A DNA stretch of 59,528 nt from positions 8,445 through 67,972 of the forward strand of contig DUBF01000181.1 of assembly GCA_012960465.1 (NCBI GenBank), read 5' to 3'. The DNA is from Rhodospirillales bacterium (GTDB lineage Bacteria > Pseudomonadota > Alphaproteobacteria > Rhodospirillales > UBA2165). The notes under the pieces were generated by a model. The model was not told where the DNA came from. It saw nothing but the letters and a program-made list of their open reading frames with translations, and did not search any database. This document shows, piece by piece, positions 8,654 through 18,892 of the stretch (its first letter is position 1; each line of letters starts with the position of its first letter). The position numbers and the translations under genes were made by a program.

Positions 8654-9910
8654 ATGGTTAGTTATAAATCAGAATTTTTAAACACAATTACGAAACGCGG
8701 TTTTCTTCATCAATGTACAGACCTTGGCTCGCTAGACGAACGCGCTTCATCAGAAATTATTCCCGCATACATTGGCTTCGACTGCACTGCCCCAAGTCTC
8801 CACGTAGGTTCGCTACTCCCTGTAATGTTACTCAGATGGCTTCAGAAAACTGGCCATAAGCCTATCGTACTTATGGGCGGCGGCACCACAAAGGTCGGCG
8901 ATCCGTCTGGCAAAGATGAAAGCCGCCAGCTTTTAACAGAAGAAAAAATTAATGCTAATATGGAAGGTATTAAATGTATATTTTCGAAATACCTCAATTT
9001 TGGTAATGGTTCAACCGATGCCGTAATGATCAATAACGCCGCCTGGCTTGATAAGTTAAATTATATAGATTTTCTCAGAACCTACGGACCTCATTTTACT
9101 ATCAATAAAATGTTGACGTTTGATAGTGTAAAACTACGACTTGAACGGGAACAACCCTTAACCTTTTTAGAATTTAATTACATGATCCTCCAGGCATACG
9201 ACTTTCTTGAGCTTTCAAGACGTAATGATTGCCTTATGCAAATGGGGGGTTCCGATCAATGGGGAAACATCATTAATGGTGTGGAGCTTGGTAGACGCGT
9301 AGATAACACACAGCTATTTGGGCTCACAATACCGCTGATGACAATGGCTTCAGGAGCCAAAATGGGAAAATCAGCTGCGGGGGCGATCTGGCTCGATGCA
9401 GAGCAATTATCCGTGTATGATTTCTGGCAATACTGGCGCAATACAGAAGATGCCGATGTAGGACGATTTATGCGCCTTTTCACAGAATTGCCGCTTGATG
9501 AAATTAAAAAATTAGAGGCTCTTAAAAACGAAGAAATAAACGAGGCAAAAAAGATTCTTGCTGATGAAATAACAAAGCTTTGTCACGGCGAAGCGGCAGC
9601 TAAAACAGCGTCAGCAACGGCTCTACAAACTTTTGAAGGCACAGGTCTCAGTGCCAATCTTCCTACACTTGAAGTATCAAAAAACGATCTGGAAGCTGGC
9701 TTTACAGCGTTTGACCTATTCCGCCAAGCTGGTTTAGCAAAGTCAAATGGCGAAGCGCGAAGACTTATTAAAGGTAATGGTGCGCGACTTAATGACATTA
9801 TAATCACTGACGAGACCCTATTAATTTCATCAAAAGATAAAAATAATGAAAACGTTATAAAACTATCTGCAGGAAAGAAACGCCATATATTGATACGGGA
9901 TATTGACTAA
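8654..9910 (+). CDS. tyrS: Tyrosyl-tRNA synthetase
   Basis: A 418-residue class Ic aminoacyl-tRNA synthetase that charges tRNA-Tyr. The HIGH-type motif is HVGS (50-53) and the KMSKS-type loop is KMGKS (about 236-240). The tyrosine pocket segment [12 protein letters not shown] and GGSDQWGNI are present. The C-terminal 80 residues form an S4-like RNA-binding domain ([18 protein letters not shown]). Length is normal. The TAA stop overlaps the TAG stop of the convergent AsmA-like gene by 4 bp. Confidence 0.96.
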   Translation: MVSYKSEFLNTITKRGFLHQCTDLGSLDERASSEIIPAYIGFDCTAPSLHVGSLLPVMLLRWLQKTGHKPIVLMGGGTTKVGDPSGKDESRQLLTEEKINANMEGIKCIFSKYLNFGNGSTDAVMINNAAWLDKLNYIDFLRTYGPHFTINKMLTFDSVKLRLEREQPLTFLEFNYMILQAYDFLELSRRNDCLMQMGGSDQWGNIINGVELGRRVDNTQLFGLTIPLMTMASGAKMGKSAAGAIWLDAEQLSVYDFWQYWRNTEDADVGRFMRLFTELPLDEIKKLEALKNEEINEAKKILADEITKLCHGEAAAKTASATALQTFEGTGLSANLPTLEVSKNDLEAGFTAFDLFRQAGLAKSNGEARRLIKGNGARLNDIIITDETLLISSKDKNNENVIKLSAGKKRHILIRDID

Positions 9911-12900
9911 TTTTTAGTAATTTCTTTAGTGGATCCATCAAATATACTAAATAATTTCCTCAGAAAACTCGGTGCTAGCACTGAAAGTGGGTTGGTCGAT
10001 ATGTCGGGCTCCTTAAGGTTGCCGGTCATTGTATAATTCGCAGCAAACACACCTCCATGTTTTTCACCGCCCGATAATAGCGTTCCGATAATTGGGATGC
10101 GGGTCAAAGCCGTATTAAAAAAATAGGCCGGCACTATAGTACCTTTAACGTCTAGGGTTTCTCCGCTAGAATCAATATTTCCTGTCGCCGTCATACCCAA
10201 AGATACACCTGACACGGATGCATCCTTTATGGTTATAACATCATCTTTGCTTTCAAACGGGGCAACTAGCCTTCTAAATCCTATACCTACACCACCTATA
10301 AGTTCGTCCACAATACCAGTAATTGACGCCAGGCTAAGCAAATTAGCTAATATCGGAGCTTTAATTATACGAAAGTCATCAATCCGGACATGGCCGGAAA
10401 ATTTACTCTCTGGCAACATACCATCGTATTTACCCCGAAGCATTAATTTTCCACCAATCAAGTTATCATAGTAGTCAAAAATCTTAAGTATTGATCCCGC
10501 ATTGTTTGCTTCTATATTTAGGCTTCTTCTGCCATTTTTTGACTCCAGTTTAATATCGAGAGCCTTATTTAGACCTCGGCCAGCTTTGAGGAAGGCATTA
10601 TCCCATACCCAACCGTCAAACGAAATTATACCGTTAACGTCCGTAAGATTTCTATTTGGATAAAGTTGTATCGATTCTAGATTAAGAGAAAATTTGAGAG
10701 GCACGCCTCTTACTTTTTCTGTAGCCACATCTTCACTGGTCATCCACTCTATTAAATCTAACTGCTTACCTGACACATGAACATTCCATCCGTCATTCTT
10801 TGGATCACTATGTGGAGCTATAATAGCCTTAACATCTGTCTGGCCAAACTCTAAACGACCTATCACCACTTGATTGAGTTTGCCCGATTTCTTGAACGAG
10901 GCGTTCGCATCTACTTTAAGGCCACCACCTGAATAAGCAACCTTGGGAATAGATATAAATTTACCATTTGCAAACGCGGCGATAACCGAAGCAACTGCAG
11001 CTACTTTTTCCGGTTTATACCATCCCATTCTCGGAAAAGTTATTAGGGCGTCTTTAAGATCGAGTTCAGCTTCGAGCTCTCCTAAGCCGTCATTATTAAC
11101 CATCACTTTAACATCAACGCCCATCACCCCATTAATATAGGTTTTATTAAAAGGCGGAAAATTAAATTTAAGCTTTTCACGCCAAAATCGATCATCAATA
11201 ACCGACTTAAGCGAATATTTACGCCGATAGCGGCCCAGTTGAGTGAAATCTTCATGCCACTCTATTTCAGTTTTAACTCCTGAAAGTTGCCCAGCCCCCT
11301 TGATCGTCATACCCTTATTATCCGCGTTAAAAATAAGATTTGCTTTCGTCAGGTCCAAGTCGAGAGCGATTTTTGAAATTTCAACATTCTTTAAAACAGC
11401 TTGAGTAAACACCTTTACTTTATCCGATGTTATATCTCTTTCTAGTAAAAAATTAAGATTTACTTTGGAACTAAAACTTCCATTAATAAGGGTTGGAGTA
11501 AAATCAACTGATTTTAGAAATTCAAAGGGCTTACTATCAGAAAATTTAACAACCGATACCAATGACCCATCTATTTCAAGTTGTATATCTACATATTGAT
11601 CGTCTTTATCAAGATCAGTAAAAGTTATCCGACCGTTACGAATCAACAAATCACCTAACTTACCATGCTTGATTTCTATATCAACACGTTTACGGTCAAA
11701 CTTAATTCTTCCCTTTCCATCAGTTGCCTTTGGCATCGGGGGAAAATAATCAACAGTCATATTTTGGTAATCCATTACACCTAAAATTGTCGTGACCTCA
11801 AGTCCGTTTTTCTTACTGTAACGTCCCGTCATATTCGCTTTAGCTGAGGAAATGATTCCATCAGCTAAATTCTCAGTCATCCATTTTCTAGCAAAAACTG
11901 CCTGCCCCTTAGGCCAAACCGTCGACATCTGATGAATAGAAAAGCCACGAGCTTCCCCATCTAACTCGAACGAAATTTTATCATCAAATCTCTGGACCGT
12001 TGCTGAAGCAGTCAAGGTTAATTCTTTAGTTAAAAGATTTATTTCTTGAATCGTAAGCCGGTTAAAATCAAAATCATAATTACCTACCAAAGATATTTTC
12101 CGGGCTGCCAGCTTATGATTAAATGGGCGCGGTAATGTTAAGGCTCCATCCTTATCTAAATTTAATGTCAGATCCTCAATCTGAAGCCGTCCCATTGTCT
12201 TATCATATTCACCAAGGAATTTTATTTCCTTCACTATGACACTAGCACGAACCGATTCTACGAATGCGATTTTTCCCTTACCACTTGATAGATTAAATTT
12301 AAATTTTTCGATTTCTCCACCCCTTAAAACAACGAGGTCTACGGTTCCACTTAGAGGTAAATCAAAGTTTTTTAAAGCTTCAAGTTTTGGAGAAATTGGT
12401 GCAAAAACAACCGGATTGAGATCAGAAAACCCTACGGTGATCCTAGCTTCCTTTTTATCAAGATTATAATCACCGCTCAAATTAATGGCCGCTGTTTTTC
12501 TAACCAGCACATTGGTAGATTTTAAAGCTAGCTCTGCAGAGACGTAAACATTGTATTCTTTTCTAATAAGGGTAACAGTAGTTTTAGGAGCTTTCCATTC
12601 CACATCAAGCTGGCGATCATCAATAGTAACATCTGCATTAATAATATCTACACGGCGCAAATAACCTAAAGGTTGGCTGGTATCTGCCGGAGAGAATAAT
12701 TCTCCGATAATTCTGCCAAGTAAATCTTGATTTGAGGATCCTCCAAGATTGCTATCACCCATATACTGAGCTAGCTCTAATTCTAACCTACCAACTTCCG
12801 TTCGAACGATATTGAGGTTAGGGCCAAAGATTGTTATGTTTCTGGGCGCTATTTGCCCCTGTAGCAATGCCGCACCACTTAAAGTAATTGCGAGCTCGGG

Positions 12901-13182
12901 AACTTCAGCAATTACTTTACCATCAACTGCTATAGCTTTAATACCTTGCAATTTAATTCCAAGGTTCTGTTCTCTTCCAACCCAAGTTAAAACCGTATTT
13001 TCCAGTTTGATTTCAAAACTATTGTTACTAACTTGGAATGCAGCCTCAAAATATGGAGTAAGAAAAGAGAGCGATATTGGGCCGGCAGTAAGACGCCAAA
13101 ATAGAACGCCAAATAATACAGCAAATCCTAACGCTACGACACTAACTAGCTGAACAAAACTGCGGAATATCCGCTTGAACAA
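9907..13182 (-). CDS. Large AsmA/YhdP-like envelope protein (DUF3971 type)
   Basis: A 1091-residue protein with one N-terminal membrane segment ([18 protein letters not shown], about 12-29) followed by a long beta-rich periplasmic part with repeating amphipathic strands, and a C-terminal AsmA-like module ([31 protein letters not shown] split over about 1005-1035). This architecture matches YhdP/TamB-like bridges, which are linked to phospholipid transfer between inner and outer membranes. It starts at TTG (13182) behind a GGGGATGAG stretch. It lies downstream of prfB on the same strand, but a terminator-like hairpin separates them. Confidence 0.8.
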   Translation of the reverse strand: MFKRIFRSFVQLVSVVALGFAVLFGVLFWRLTAGPISLSFLTPYFEAAFQVSNNSFEIKLENTVLTWVGREQNLGIKLQGIKAIAVDGKVIAEVPELAITLSGAALLQGQIAPRNITIFGPNLNIVRTEVGRLELELAQYMGDSNLGGSSNQDLLGRIIGELFSPADTSQPLGYLRRVDIINADVTIDDRQLDVEWKAPKTTVTLIRKEYNVYVSAELALKSTNVLVRKTAAINLSGDYNLDKKEARITVGFSDLNPVVFAPISPKLEALKNFDLPLSGTVDLVVLRGGEIEKFKFNLSSGKGKIAFVESVRASVIVKEIKFLGEYDKTMGRLQIEDLTLNLDKDGALTLPRPFNHKLAARKISLVGNYDFDFNRLTIQEINLLTKELTLTASATVQRFDDKISFELDGEARGFSIHQMSTVWPKGQAVFARKWMTENLADGIISSAKANMTGRYSKKNGLEVTTILGVMDYQNMTVDYFPPMPKATDGKGRIKFDRKRVDIEIKHGKLGDLLIRNGRITFTDLDKDDQYVDIQLEIDGSLVSVVKFSDSKPFEFLKSVDFTPTLINGSFSSKVNLNFLLERDITSDKVKVFTQAVLKNVEISKIALDLDLTKANLIFNADNKGMTIKGAGQLSGVKTEIEWHEDFTQLGRYRRKYSLKSVIDDRFWREKLKFNFPPFNKTYINGVMGVDVKVMVNNDGLGELEAELDLKDALITFPRMGWYKPEKVAAVASVIAAFANGKFISIPKVAYSGGGLKVDANASFKKSGKLNQVVIGRLEFGQTDVKAIIAPHSDPKNDGWNVHVSGKQLDLIEWMTSEDVATEKVRGVPLKFSLNLESIQLYPNRNLTDVNGIISFDGWVWDNAFLKAGRGLNKALDIKLESKNGRRSLNIEANNAGSILKIFDYYDNLIGGKLMLRGKYDGMLPESKFSGHVRIDDFRIIKAPILANLLSLASITGIVDELIGGVGIGFRRLVAPFESKDDVITIKDASVSGVSLGMTATGNIDSSGETLDVKGTIVPAYFFNTALTRIPIIGTLLSGGEKHGGVFAANYTMTGNLKEPDISTNPLSVLAPSFLRKLFSIFDGSTKEITKN

Positions 13183-13292
13183 TTACTCATCCCCATTTAT
13201 TTGCTAAATACTACTTTCTGAAACAATATTCGCTAAAATACAATCACCACTTCTGCTCGCCGTAGGATAACTCACATCCATTACGATCTAAA

Positions 13293-13327
13293 TAAAAACT
13301 TCATGTATCCTTTTACAGGTTATGAAG
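13293..13327 (-). terminator. Probable Rho-independent terminator after prfB
   Basis: On the minus strand, 12 nt after the prfB stop, the arms CTTCAT and ATGAAG (13322-13327 with 13299-13304) pair, with an inner CCT/AGG pairing, and are followed by a U5 run (13294-13298 on the plus strand is A5). Stem strength is modest. Confidence 0.5.
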
Positions 13328-13339
13328 GTTAATTTGAGA

Positions 13340-14444
13340 CTAACAAACTTCGATACGTGAAGCGAGCGCTGCCACCATAAACATATCGAGATCACCATCA
13401 AGAACCCCTTGTGTATTTGAAGTCTCCACCTCGGTTCGTAAATCTTTTATCATTTGGTATGGTTGCAAGACATATGAGCGGATTTGATGACCCCAGCCAA
13501 TATCCGTTTTAGCGTCACGTTCCGCTTGTGCAGCATCTTCGCGTTTTTGCAACTCTACCTCGTATAAACGAGCGCGCAACATATCATATGCTGCCGCACG
13601 GTTACGGTGCTGTGATCTATCATTTTGGCACTGAACAACTATACCTGTAGGTATGTGGGTAATCCTGATGGCTGAATCTGTTTTATTTATATGCTGTCCG
13701 CCGGCACCAGATGCTCGATAGGTATCAATACGCAAATCTTTCTCTTCAAACTCAACTATAATATTTTCATCAATCACAGGATAAACCCAAACAGAAGCAA
13801 AACTTGTGTGACGACGAGAACTGGAATCAAACGGTGATATCCGTACTAGCCGATGCACGCCGCTCTCAGTTTTGAGCCAACCATAAGCATCGGTTCCATT
13901 TACACGTATAGTTACCGATTTAATGCCTGCCTCTTCGCCAGAACTTTCTTCAAGCCACTCAAGCTTATAGCCATGTTTATCTGCCCAACGACTATACATT
14001 CTTAGCATCATACCCGCCCAGTCCTGCGCCTCAGTACCACCTGCACCAGGATGAATCTCAATATAGCAATCATTACTATCTGCTTCACCTGAGAGTAGCG
14101 CCTGGACACGTGCTCTTTCAACCTTTTCACCTAACTCATGAATAGCGCGTTCAGCTTCATGGATAATGTCAACATCTTCTTCAGACACACCAAGTTCGAG
14201 AAGTTCTACATTATCTCTTAAATCGTTAGTAATTTCATCGACCGCTTCCACAGCATCCCCAAGTTTTGTGTGCTCTCGCATGAAGCCTTGTGCTTTTACT
14301 GGGGCATCCCAGAATGTTGGGTCTTCGATCAAAGAATTTAGCTCATCAATACGCCTAATAGCATTATCATAGTCAAAGTCGCCTCCTTAGCAGCTTTAAT
14401 GACTGCCCAATCTCATTCACTTGATTTTCGATTTCTATACGCAT
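13340..14444 (-). CDS. prfB: Peptide chain release factor 2, with programmed +1 frameshift
   Basis: RF2 releases peptides at UGA and UAA. The recognition tripeptide SPF is in [10 protein letters not shown] and the catalytic GGQ is in [10 protein letters not shown]. The long open frame begins at a TTG at 14332, but the true start is an ATG at 14444: a 23-codon zero frame ([15 protein letters not shown] then LKLLRRRL) reaches an in-frame TGA at 14373-14375 inside CTTTGAC. A +1 slip continues as [14 protein letters not shown] into the main frame, giving 367 residues, the usual RF2 length. The gene is the next after mrcA on the minus strand. Confidence 0.96.
14372..14387 (-). promoter_or_regulatory. 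prfB programmed +1 frameshift site
   Basis: On the minus strand an internal Shine-Dalgarno AGGAGG (14382-14387) lies 3 nt before CTT TGA C (14372-14378). This is the arrangement of the E. coli RF2 autoregulatory site (AGGGGG, 3 nt, CUU UGA C). Low RF2 would favour slippage and RF2 production. Confidence 0.95.
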
Positions 14445-14466
14445 TGAAAATTACTCTCTAGAAAAC

Positions 14467-14494
14467 ATGAAACAGCTATTCCTAGCTGTTTCAT
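14467..14494. terminator. 12-bp hairpin between mrcA and prfB
   Basis: A perfect inverted repeat, arms ATGAAACAGCTA and TAGCTGTTTCAT, with loop TTCC. On the minus strand it stands 82 nt after the mrcA stop and 22 nt before the prfB ATG; only a short GTTTTC follows, so termination may be partial. It could also act as an RNA-stability or attenuation element for prfB. Confidence 0.5.
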
Positions 14495-14576
14495 TAAATA
14501 TCCACAAGGCCTGAGCTTAAAAATAAGCCAACTAATATAAAAAAAATTGGGCCAGAATATAAAAAAACATATTAGC

Positions 14577-16994
14577 TTAATAGAGACCACCTATACCAAC
14601 TGATGGCGCTGATTTTGGTGTATCCTCAGATCCATCGAGAACCTGAGTTTGACCCTTTGGTATCGTTCCTGGTTTAAAGGCTTCCAGTATAATTCGCCTG
14701 TCTCCCGGTCGCGCTAATCTTCCGGTTCCAGCATCCACACGAACTAGTCGTATACCTGGTGGAATACGGAAGGGAGTTGAGGGTTTATCAAATAATGCAT
14801 GTCCCATAAATTCTTTAAAAATTGGTGCCGAGACACTTGCACCTTGTTCTCGTTTGCCAAGCGACCGCGGGGCATCAAAACCCACAAAAACACCGACAGC
14901 TAAATCAGGTGAGAAACCAATAAACCAAGTATCTAAAGCCTTGTTAGTGGTACCAGTTTTCCCGGCTAAAGGCTTGCCTAAAGTTCTCACGCGGCGTCCT
15001 GTGCCTCGCTGAACGACCCCCTCTAACATTGAAACCATTTGATAGGCACTTGCTGGATCAGCTACTTGCTCTCGATGATCCGGTATAACAGGTACCGGCT
15101 GCTGCTGCCAAACGGCTGACTGACATTTACCACAATCTCTGAGATCATGTTTAAATACTGTTTTCCCATGACGGTCTTGAATACGGTCTATTAATGTGGG
15201 CTTAATAAGCTTACCGCCATTTACTAACATCGCATAAGCAGCAGTTAATTTTAGTAACGTCGTTTCGCCCGCCCCTAACGACATTGATAATTGATTTGGC
15301 AATTTGTCAACTATACCCAATTTTTGCGCATAATTCGCAATTGTTTCTATACCAATGGTTTGGGCCAGTCGCACAGTCATCAGGTTCCGCGACTTTTCTA
15401 TACCAAGGCGCATGGTACTCGGACCATAAAATTTTTTTGTATAGTTAGCAGGTCGCCATTTAGGCTGACCTGGCCCTTGATCTATTACAAAAGGTGCATC
15501 TAGTATAAGCGTAGATGGCGTGAACCCTTTATCTAACGCAGCTAAATATACAAAAGGCTTGAATGCGGAACCCGGTTGGCGTTGAGCTTGAATAACACGA
15601 TTAAACTGACTGCGTTTGTATGAAAACCCACCAGACATGGCTAAAATACGGCCAGTATGGGGATCCAAGGCAACAACAGCACCCTCAATATCCGGAATTT
15701 GTCGTAAATGATATATTCCACTCGGATAAGCAGACCCATTCTTTGCAAAAAGCGCTGGTTCAACTGGAATGACATCTCCCACGCGCAAAACATCCTCAGT
15801 GGTTTTCACAGCAGAACCCATTAGCTGACCTTTCATCCAAGCCCGGGCCCATTTCATTTCAGCTAAGGGGATTAATCCAATACTACCATCATCAATAACA
15901 ATTTCTGCCCGTGCGGGAAAGATTTTGCTGACAACCGCCAATCGCCATGCGCCTAACGCTTTAGGGGGAGGCACTTTTGACAACGCACTGAGCCAATCTC
16001 CCGATCGATCAATATTAGCAATCGGTCCACGCCAACCATGCCGTCGGTCATATGATAACAACCCATTTCGCAAAGATTTATCAGCAATACGTTGATATTG
16101 GGGATCAAGTGTTGTCCGAACGACCAATCCATCGCGTAAAAGAACATTCTTACCGTAAAGTTTCACCAACTGCCGCCGAACTTCTTCTGCAAAATATTCT
16201 GCTGTCACAACTTCTGTTTTTTGACGTTTACGGGTAATCAGCGGCGTTGCAGTGGCTCTCTCCGCCTCCTCTGCTGTTATTTTTCCATTTTTTTGCATAC
16301 GCCTAATTACCCAATCACGACGATCCCGGGCTGCTTTTGGGTAATTAAACGGATTATAATTATTAGGGGCCTTGGGTAATGCCGCTAAAAACGCGGCCTC
16401 AGCTAGGGTTAGTTTATTTAAAGATTTATTGAAATAATTGAGGGCGGCCGCCGCTACGCCATAAGACCCAAAACCCAAGTAGATTTGATTTAAATAAAGT
16501 TCAAGAATGCGGTTTTTTTCAAGAGCATGCTCTATTCTAATTGCCAGAATAGCTTCTTTTAATTTGCGTTCAATTGTAACATCAGCATTTAATTTAAAAT
16601 TTTTAGCTACCTGTTGGGTTATTGTCGAAGCGCCAACGAGCCTCCGGCCTGAAAGAATATTCTTAAAATTAGAAACAACCGCGCGAGCAATACCCTTGAA
16701 ATCAAAGCCATAATGATAAAAGAAATTTTTATCCTCAGCCGATAAAAATGCTTGAACGACACGACGTGGCATTGCATCTTGCGGAACAAAAATACGTTTT
16801 TGTTCCGCATGCTCGGCTAATAAACGCCCATCTCCTGCATGCACACGGGTCATTACCGGCGGTTCGTAATCTGCCAATTCATCGATCTCAGGTAATCCAC
16901 GACCAAATTCGTAAAAAACATACAATACACCGCCAACACCAGCGAGAATGGTGAATAGAATTATACTTAAAATAATGGTTAGTTTCCGAAGCAT
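14577..16994 (-). CDS. mrcA: Penicillin-binding protein 1A
   Basis: An 805-residue bifunctional peptidoglycan synthase. One N-terminal membrane helix (about 5-28) anchors it in the inner membrane. The GT51 glycosyltransferase motifs are EDKNFFYHYGFD (catalytic Glu), GASTITQQVAKN, RKLKEAILA and LELYLNQIYLG. The transpeptidase motifs are GSAFKPF (SxxK), SRN (SxN) and GKTGTTNK (KTG). An inserted OB-like domain lies between the two. Length is normal for PBP1a. It is downstream of amiC on the same strand with a 109-nt gap. Confidence 0.95.
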   Translation of the reverse strand: MLRKLTIILSIILFTILAGVGGVLYVFYEFGRGLPEIDELADYEPPVMTRVHAGDGRLLAEHAEQKRIFVPQDAMPRRVVQAFLSAEDKNFFYHYGFDFKGIARAVVSNFKNILSGRRLVGASTITQQVAKNFKLNADVTIERKLKEAILAIRIEHALEKNRILELYLNQIYLGFGSYGVAAAALNYFNKSLNKLTLAEAAFLAALPKAPNNYNPFNYPKAARDRRDWVIRRMQKNGKITAEEAERATATPLITRKRQKTEVVTAEYFAEEVRRQLVKLYGKNVLLRDGLVVRTTLDPQYQRIADKSLRNGLLSYDRRHGWRGPIANIDRSGDWLSALSKVPPPKALGAWRLAVVSKIFPARAEIVIDDGSIGLIPLAEMKWARAWMKGQLMGSAVKTTEDVLRVGDVIPVEPALFAKNGSAYPSGIYHLRQIPDIEGAVVALDPHTGRILAMSGGFSYKRSQFNRVIQAQRQPGSAFKPFVYLAALDKGFTPSTLILDAPFVIDQGPGQPKWRPANYTKKFYGPSTMRLGIEKSRNLMTVRLAQTIGIETIANYAQKLGIVDKLPNQLSMSLGAGETTLLKLTAAYAMLVNGGKLIKPTLIDRIQDRHGKTVFKHDLRDCGKCQSAVWQQQPVPVIPDHREQVADPASAYQMVSMLEGVVQRGTGRRVRTLGKPLAGKTGTTNKALDTWFIGFSPDLAVGVFVGFDAPRSLGKREQGASVSAPIFKEFMGHALFDKPSTPFRIPPGIRLVRVDAGTGRLARPGDRRIILEAFKPGTIPKGQTQVLDGSEDTPKSAPSVGIGGLY

Positions 16995-17103
16995 CTATAA
17001 AAGAGCCTACTTTCCAAACACAGTTGTCGGATCTACCAACCTAATATGGCCAGTTTATGGCAAATCGCAAGACACATGCTATGGGTTATCAACACTAATA
17101 GGA

Positions 17104-18393
17104 TTAATTGCGCGAAAAATAATCGTCAACAGCCTTTCCAATAGAACGAGCTAGATGGGCCCTATAACTCGGATTAAGCAGCGCTTTTTCATCAACTCGG
17201 TTAGATAAAAACCCCATTTCAATTAAAATTGATGGGACATCCGGCGACTTGAGGACAGCAAATCCTGCAAACCGATGAGCATTAGAGAGTATCTTGGTTA
17301 CTTTTCGAATGTGTCTCACTAGTCCAACTGCAAATTTAGAGGACTCATTCATGGTATTACGCTGACGTAAATCAATAAGTATATCGCTTACGACAGGAGA
17401 TTCTGTAGACAGATCTACACCGGCAATCACATCAGCTTTATTCTCTTTTCGAGCCAAATCAGCCGCTTCTTTATCGGAAGCTTTTTCAGAGAGCGTATAG
17501 ACTGACAATCCCCTAATCCGCTGGTTTTTTATTGCGTCGGCATGAAGTGATATAAACAAGTTAGCACCACGAACCTTTGCGATAGAAATACGTTTCCTAA
17601 GCCTTATGAATTTATCATTTCTGCGAGTGAGAAAAACTTTATACCTCCCTAGGGTTTTTAAGTGAGATCCAATTACCTTCGCCGCTGCCAGGGTAATATG
17701 CTTTTCAAAGACGCGCCCACTCGTTGAACCTGGATCAATTCCACCGTGCCCAGGATCAATGACGATAACAGGTTTAGTTGCGCCGACGGTCGCACGGTTT
17801 TTAGGAATCTCATCATTCGTTCGCTTTTTTAGGATGGGCGCAGCAGCAGGTAACTGATTATTTAAATTTATTACACGTCCAAGCCTTATTTTATTGACTA
17901 CTTTTTTTGATTTTTTTGATTTTGATTTTCTTATTGAAGTTAAAAATAGCTTACGCGTAGTTTTTACCAGATCAACGACCAGTCTGTAATTCTTATCAGC
18001 GGCAGGAGTTATTATAAAAGCAGACTTAATTCTTGTTGGTTTTTTCATATCAAGTACTATACGCGAAAGTCCTGGACGAAAATAACCATAGCGGAAATTA
18101 CTTATTAGACTTCTTTTCCCAACAAGATTACGCTGAATAACATCAACAGGTAAACGCCAGACCATCTGTGGGAGGTCAATAACAATTCGATAAGGATCAG
18201 ATAGGGCAAAAATCCGAAACTCTATGTTATCGGATACGTCTATTACAAACCGTGTCTTTTCAGAATGTGTGCCAACCCTAATATTTGTTGCAACAGGCTC
18301 CGTCGCTTTCACAGACACAGTTGGTAATAAAAGCAAGCTGCATATAGAAATTAGTATGACGGTTAAAAGTCTAAATTTCGTTCCAAGAGACAA
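17104..18393 (-). CDS. amiC: N-acetylmuramoyl-L-alanine amidase with AMIN domain (AmiC type)
   Basis: A 429-residue periplasmic amidase that cuts the stem peptide from MurNAc during cell separation. Order: signal peptide (about 8-30, hydrophobic LLTVILISICSLLLLPTV), AMIN targeting domain (about 37-145), a basic linker, then an Amidase_3 domain from about 208 with zinc ligands in IDPGHGGIDPG (His), FEKHITL (Glu) and SLHADA (His) and the catalytic Glu in SILIEMGFLSN. Start is TTG at 18393 with AGGTA 8 nt upstream. It is divergent from rne. Confidence 0.93.
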   Translation of the reverse strand: MSLGTKFRLLTVILISICSLLLLPTVSVKATEPVATNIRVGTHSEKTRFVIDVSDNIEFRIFALSDPYRIVIDLPQMVWRLPVDVIQRNLVGKRSLISNFRYGYFRPGLSRIVLDMKKPTRIKSAFIITPAADKNYRLVVDLVKTTRKLFLTSIRKSKSKKSKKVVNKIRLGRVINLNNQLPAAAPILKKRTNDEIPKNRATVGATKPVIVIDPGHGGIDPGSTSGRVFEKHITLAAAKVIGSHLKTLGRYKVFLTRRNDKFIRLRKRISIAKVRGANLFISLHADAIKNQRIRGLSVYTLSEKASDKEAADLARKENKADVIAGVDLSTESPVVSDILIDLRQRNTMNESSKFAVGLVRHIRKVTKILSNAHRFAGFAVLKSPDVPSILIEMGFLSNRVDEKALLNPSYRAHLARSIGKAVDDYFSRN

Positions 18394-18519
18394 AATAATA
18401 CCTAGAATATAACGGGTTATATAGAATAATACTCAACACCATACTCTCATAGCGGTTTTCATAGATTTAATACAAACTATTTCAGATATGCTAGTATGAA
18501 ATAGTTTATTATGACCCAA

Positions 18520-18559
18520 CGACAATCACATTTATAAAATATTTTAAATATGATTGTCG
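18520..18559. repeat. 40-nt imperfect dyad upstream of rne
   Basis: Outer arms CGACAATCA (18520-18528) and TGATTGTCG (18551-18559) are a perfect 9-bp inverted repeat, and the AT-rich centre pairs at most further positions. The right arm contains the proposed rne -35 box, so it could be an operator or a terminator-like element between divergent promoters. Confidence 0.5.
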
Positions 18560-18582
18560 AACCAAGTTAGTACCGTTATGAT
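18554..18582 (+). promoter_or_regulatory. Candidate rne promoter
   Basis: -35 TTGTCG (18554-18559) and -10 TATGAT (18577-18582) with a 17-nt spacer. Transcription would start near 18589, giving a leader of about 304 nt before the rne ATG, comparable to the long leader of E. coli rne. Confidence 0.45.
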
Positions 18583-18892
18583 ATGGTTTAAGTTAGAGTA
18601 TTTAAAGACTATTCAAGTTATTGACGTAGCACCGATCGAATAGGGTATTTAGCTCAGGTCACAAACGTCAATTGATTTTAATCATTTAATATAAATAAAT
18701 TGGAATTTTCCATGCTTGTGAGAGCGGCCCGTACAAACAAAATTAGTTTATCGCAGTTTTCTAAATTATTGAGAACAAAAGCTGCAATTTTTGCTGTGTT
18801 CGATGGCCCCGCAAGCTTTACCCAAAAAACTATACAAAACGTTCAGGTTAAAGTTGATCAAGTCGTTGCGTATATTCGGAGCTTAGAACTTA

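Larger units (their letters stand above)
18394..18892. other. amiC/rne intergenic region with long rne leader
   Basis: 499 nt between divergent genes. It holds a 40-nt dyad, a candidate rne promoter, and about 300 nt of predicted rne leader without a convincing gene. A frame from ATG 18712 to 18981 is open but overlaps the rne start and has no recognisable family. Long 5' leaders that mediate RNase E autoregulation are known in E. coli; a similar role here is inference. Confidence 0.5.

Noticed and set aside
12812-13153. 113-codon open frame antisense to the AsmA-like gene
   Set aside because: It lies within a well-supported long gene in another frame and shows no family features.
14332-14332. 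prfB start at TTG 14332
   Set aside because: It would drop the conserved RF2 N-terminus, and the complete frameshift site lies just upstream.
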